Assembly (NCBI GenBank): GCA_046330395.1
Contig: JAXLSS010000009.1
Coordinates: 1 to 64,000, forward strand
From: Ga0077560 sp046330395
Lineage (GTDB): Bacteria > Actinomycetota > Thermoleophilia > Miltoncostaeales > Miltoncostaeaceae
Reading direction: 5' to 3'
DNA: 64,000 nt
The notes beneath the pieces were generated by a model. That model saw only the letters and a program-made list of their open reading frames with translations, made no database searches and was not told the origin of the DNA. Both the position numbers and the translations under genes were made by a program. Below, one piece after another: positions 63,336-64,000 of this stretch (position 1 is the stretch's first letter; every line of letters starts with the position of its first letter).

Positions 63336-64000
63336 TCAGCCCGGTGGTGCCGGCGGGGGCGCATCGCCTCCCAGCGGACCCGTCTGGGCCAGAATCCAGG
63401 TCCGGAACGGGGCCACCCGGCTGAACACCCCGGTGGAGGCCGTGCCGCATCCTCCCGCCGGCATGGTGCGTGCCGTGATGCCCACCACCCTGGTGCGGCC
63501 GTCGGGGCCGGGCCCGGTGAGCGGGCCGCCGCTGTCGCCCGGGCAGACGCCCCGAGTGTCCGCCCCGGCGCACATCTGGCTGCGGGCGAAGGCGTCCACC
63601 AGCGTGGCCACCACGCACGCGCGGGGATCCCGCACCGCCAGGGTCACGGCGTGGGCGCGTCCGTCGGTGGCGTCGGGTGCGGTGGCGGTGGCGCCGAAGC
63701 CGGTCGCGGTCACCTGCGCCCCCGGGGCGGCGAGCGCGACCTCCTCGTCCGGGGTCGCCAGGGGCACGGGCGGCCCCACGCGGCGGCTCAGGCTCAGCAC
63801 CGCCAGGTCGAAGCCGTCCTGGGGCACCCGGCTGCGGTAGCGCGGGTGCACCACCACGCGGGTGATGCGCGCGGTGCGGGCCGACCGGCCCGGGTTGCCG
63901 GCGCGCAGCGTGCGGCCCAGCACGCGCACGCGCTCATCGGGACGCCGGCTGCGCACGCAGTGGGCGGCGGTGAGCACCTGCAGCGGGGCGATCACCACGC
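63336..64000 (-). CDS. Secreted chymotrypsin-fold (S1) serine protease, partial
   Basis: The gene enters from the right edge, so its signal peptide is not seen. The visible 221 residues carry the S1 triad: His in VLTAAHCV, Asp in DGFDLAVLSLSRR, and Ser in CPGDSGGPLTG. Paired cysteines flank the His and Ser motifs (SQMCAGADTRGVCPGDSGG; GGCGTAST). At the specificity position (residue 189 by chymotrypsin numbering) the residue is Gly rather than the Asp of trypsin, so cleavage after Arg or Lys is not expected. It ends with a Pro-rich tail (GGDAPPPAPPG). It is convergent with era, separated by the repeat region. Confidence 0.9.
   Translation of the reverse strand, partial: VVIAPLQVLTAAHCVRSRRPDERVRVLGRTLRAGNPGRSARTARITRVVVHPRYRSRVPQDGFDLAVLSLSRRVGPPVPLATPDEEVALAAPGAQVTATGFGATATAPDATDGRAHAVTLAVRDPRACVVATLVDAFARSQMCAGADTRGVCPGDSGGPLTGPGPDGRTRVVGITARTMPAGGCGTASTGVFSRVAPFRTWILAQTGPLGGDAPPPAPPG

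Noticed and set aside
62815..63364. Leftward open frames of 107-149 codons after era
   Set aside because: They translate the hairpin repeats (repeated TEIR-ADLTPHV peptide) and have no start signals; better explained as repeats.

Overview
The window is GC-rich bacterial chromosome, densely packed, with many 4-base NTGA stop/start overlaps and frequent GTG starts. Gene content and order point to a high-GC Gram-positive bacterium, probably a deep-branching actinobacterial lineage such as Thermoleophilia. That placement is inferred from composition and gene order, not from a marker phylogeny. Several genes carry a TANNNT box 6-9 bases before the start codon, the layout of leaderless actinobacterial mRNAs.

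Bases 1-8190 are accessory. An ECF sigma factor is translationally coupled to a large membrane protein that runs off the left edge and holds two copies of an extracytoplasmic unit, each with a subtilisin-inhibitor-like cysteine domain. Two VOC proteins and a uracil-DNA glycosylase follow. A leftward cluster then encodes an MFS transporter, a secreted propeller-like protein and a DUF1707 protein. Bases 8301-15561 form a rightward operon: an ArsR-type regulator with a clear operator, then a six-subunit group 4 (Hyf/Hyc-like) membrane-bound [NiFe] hydrogenase, hyfBCEFGI. Bases 15.7-19.1 kb hold an orphan NarL-type response regulator, a well-delimited 54-residue gene, a photolyase and a decayed zinc alcohol dehydrogenase.

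From 19.2 kb to 62.8 kb the content is housekeeping: tRNA-His and tRNA-Leu; tig-clpP-clpX-valS-folC (protein quality control, tRNA charging, folate); ndk-maf; the cell-elongation cluster mreBCD-mrdA-rodA; rne-rplU-rpmA-obgE-proB-nadD-rsfS; tRNA-Ala; a FapA-like protein; leuS; divergent comEA and comEC; holA, rpsT, murJ; and the long run lepA-hemW-hrcA-X-dnaJ-prmA-rsmE-hit-phoH-ybeY-dgkA/PAP2-era. The right end has a 517-base intergenic region with two hairpin repeats spaced exactly 100 bases apart, then a partial secreted chymotrypsin-fold protease.

Several genes are broken by small indels, often in G or C runs and often compensating within tens of bases. They include the normally essential mrdA and folC. 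Assembly or sequencing error is the simplest explanation, so most broken genes should be read as probably intact in the organism.
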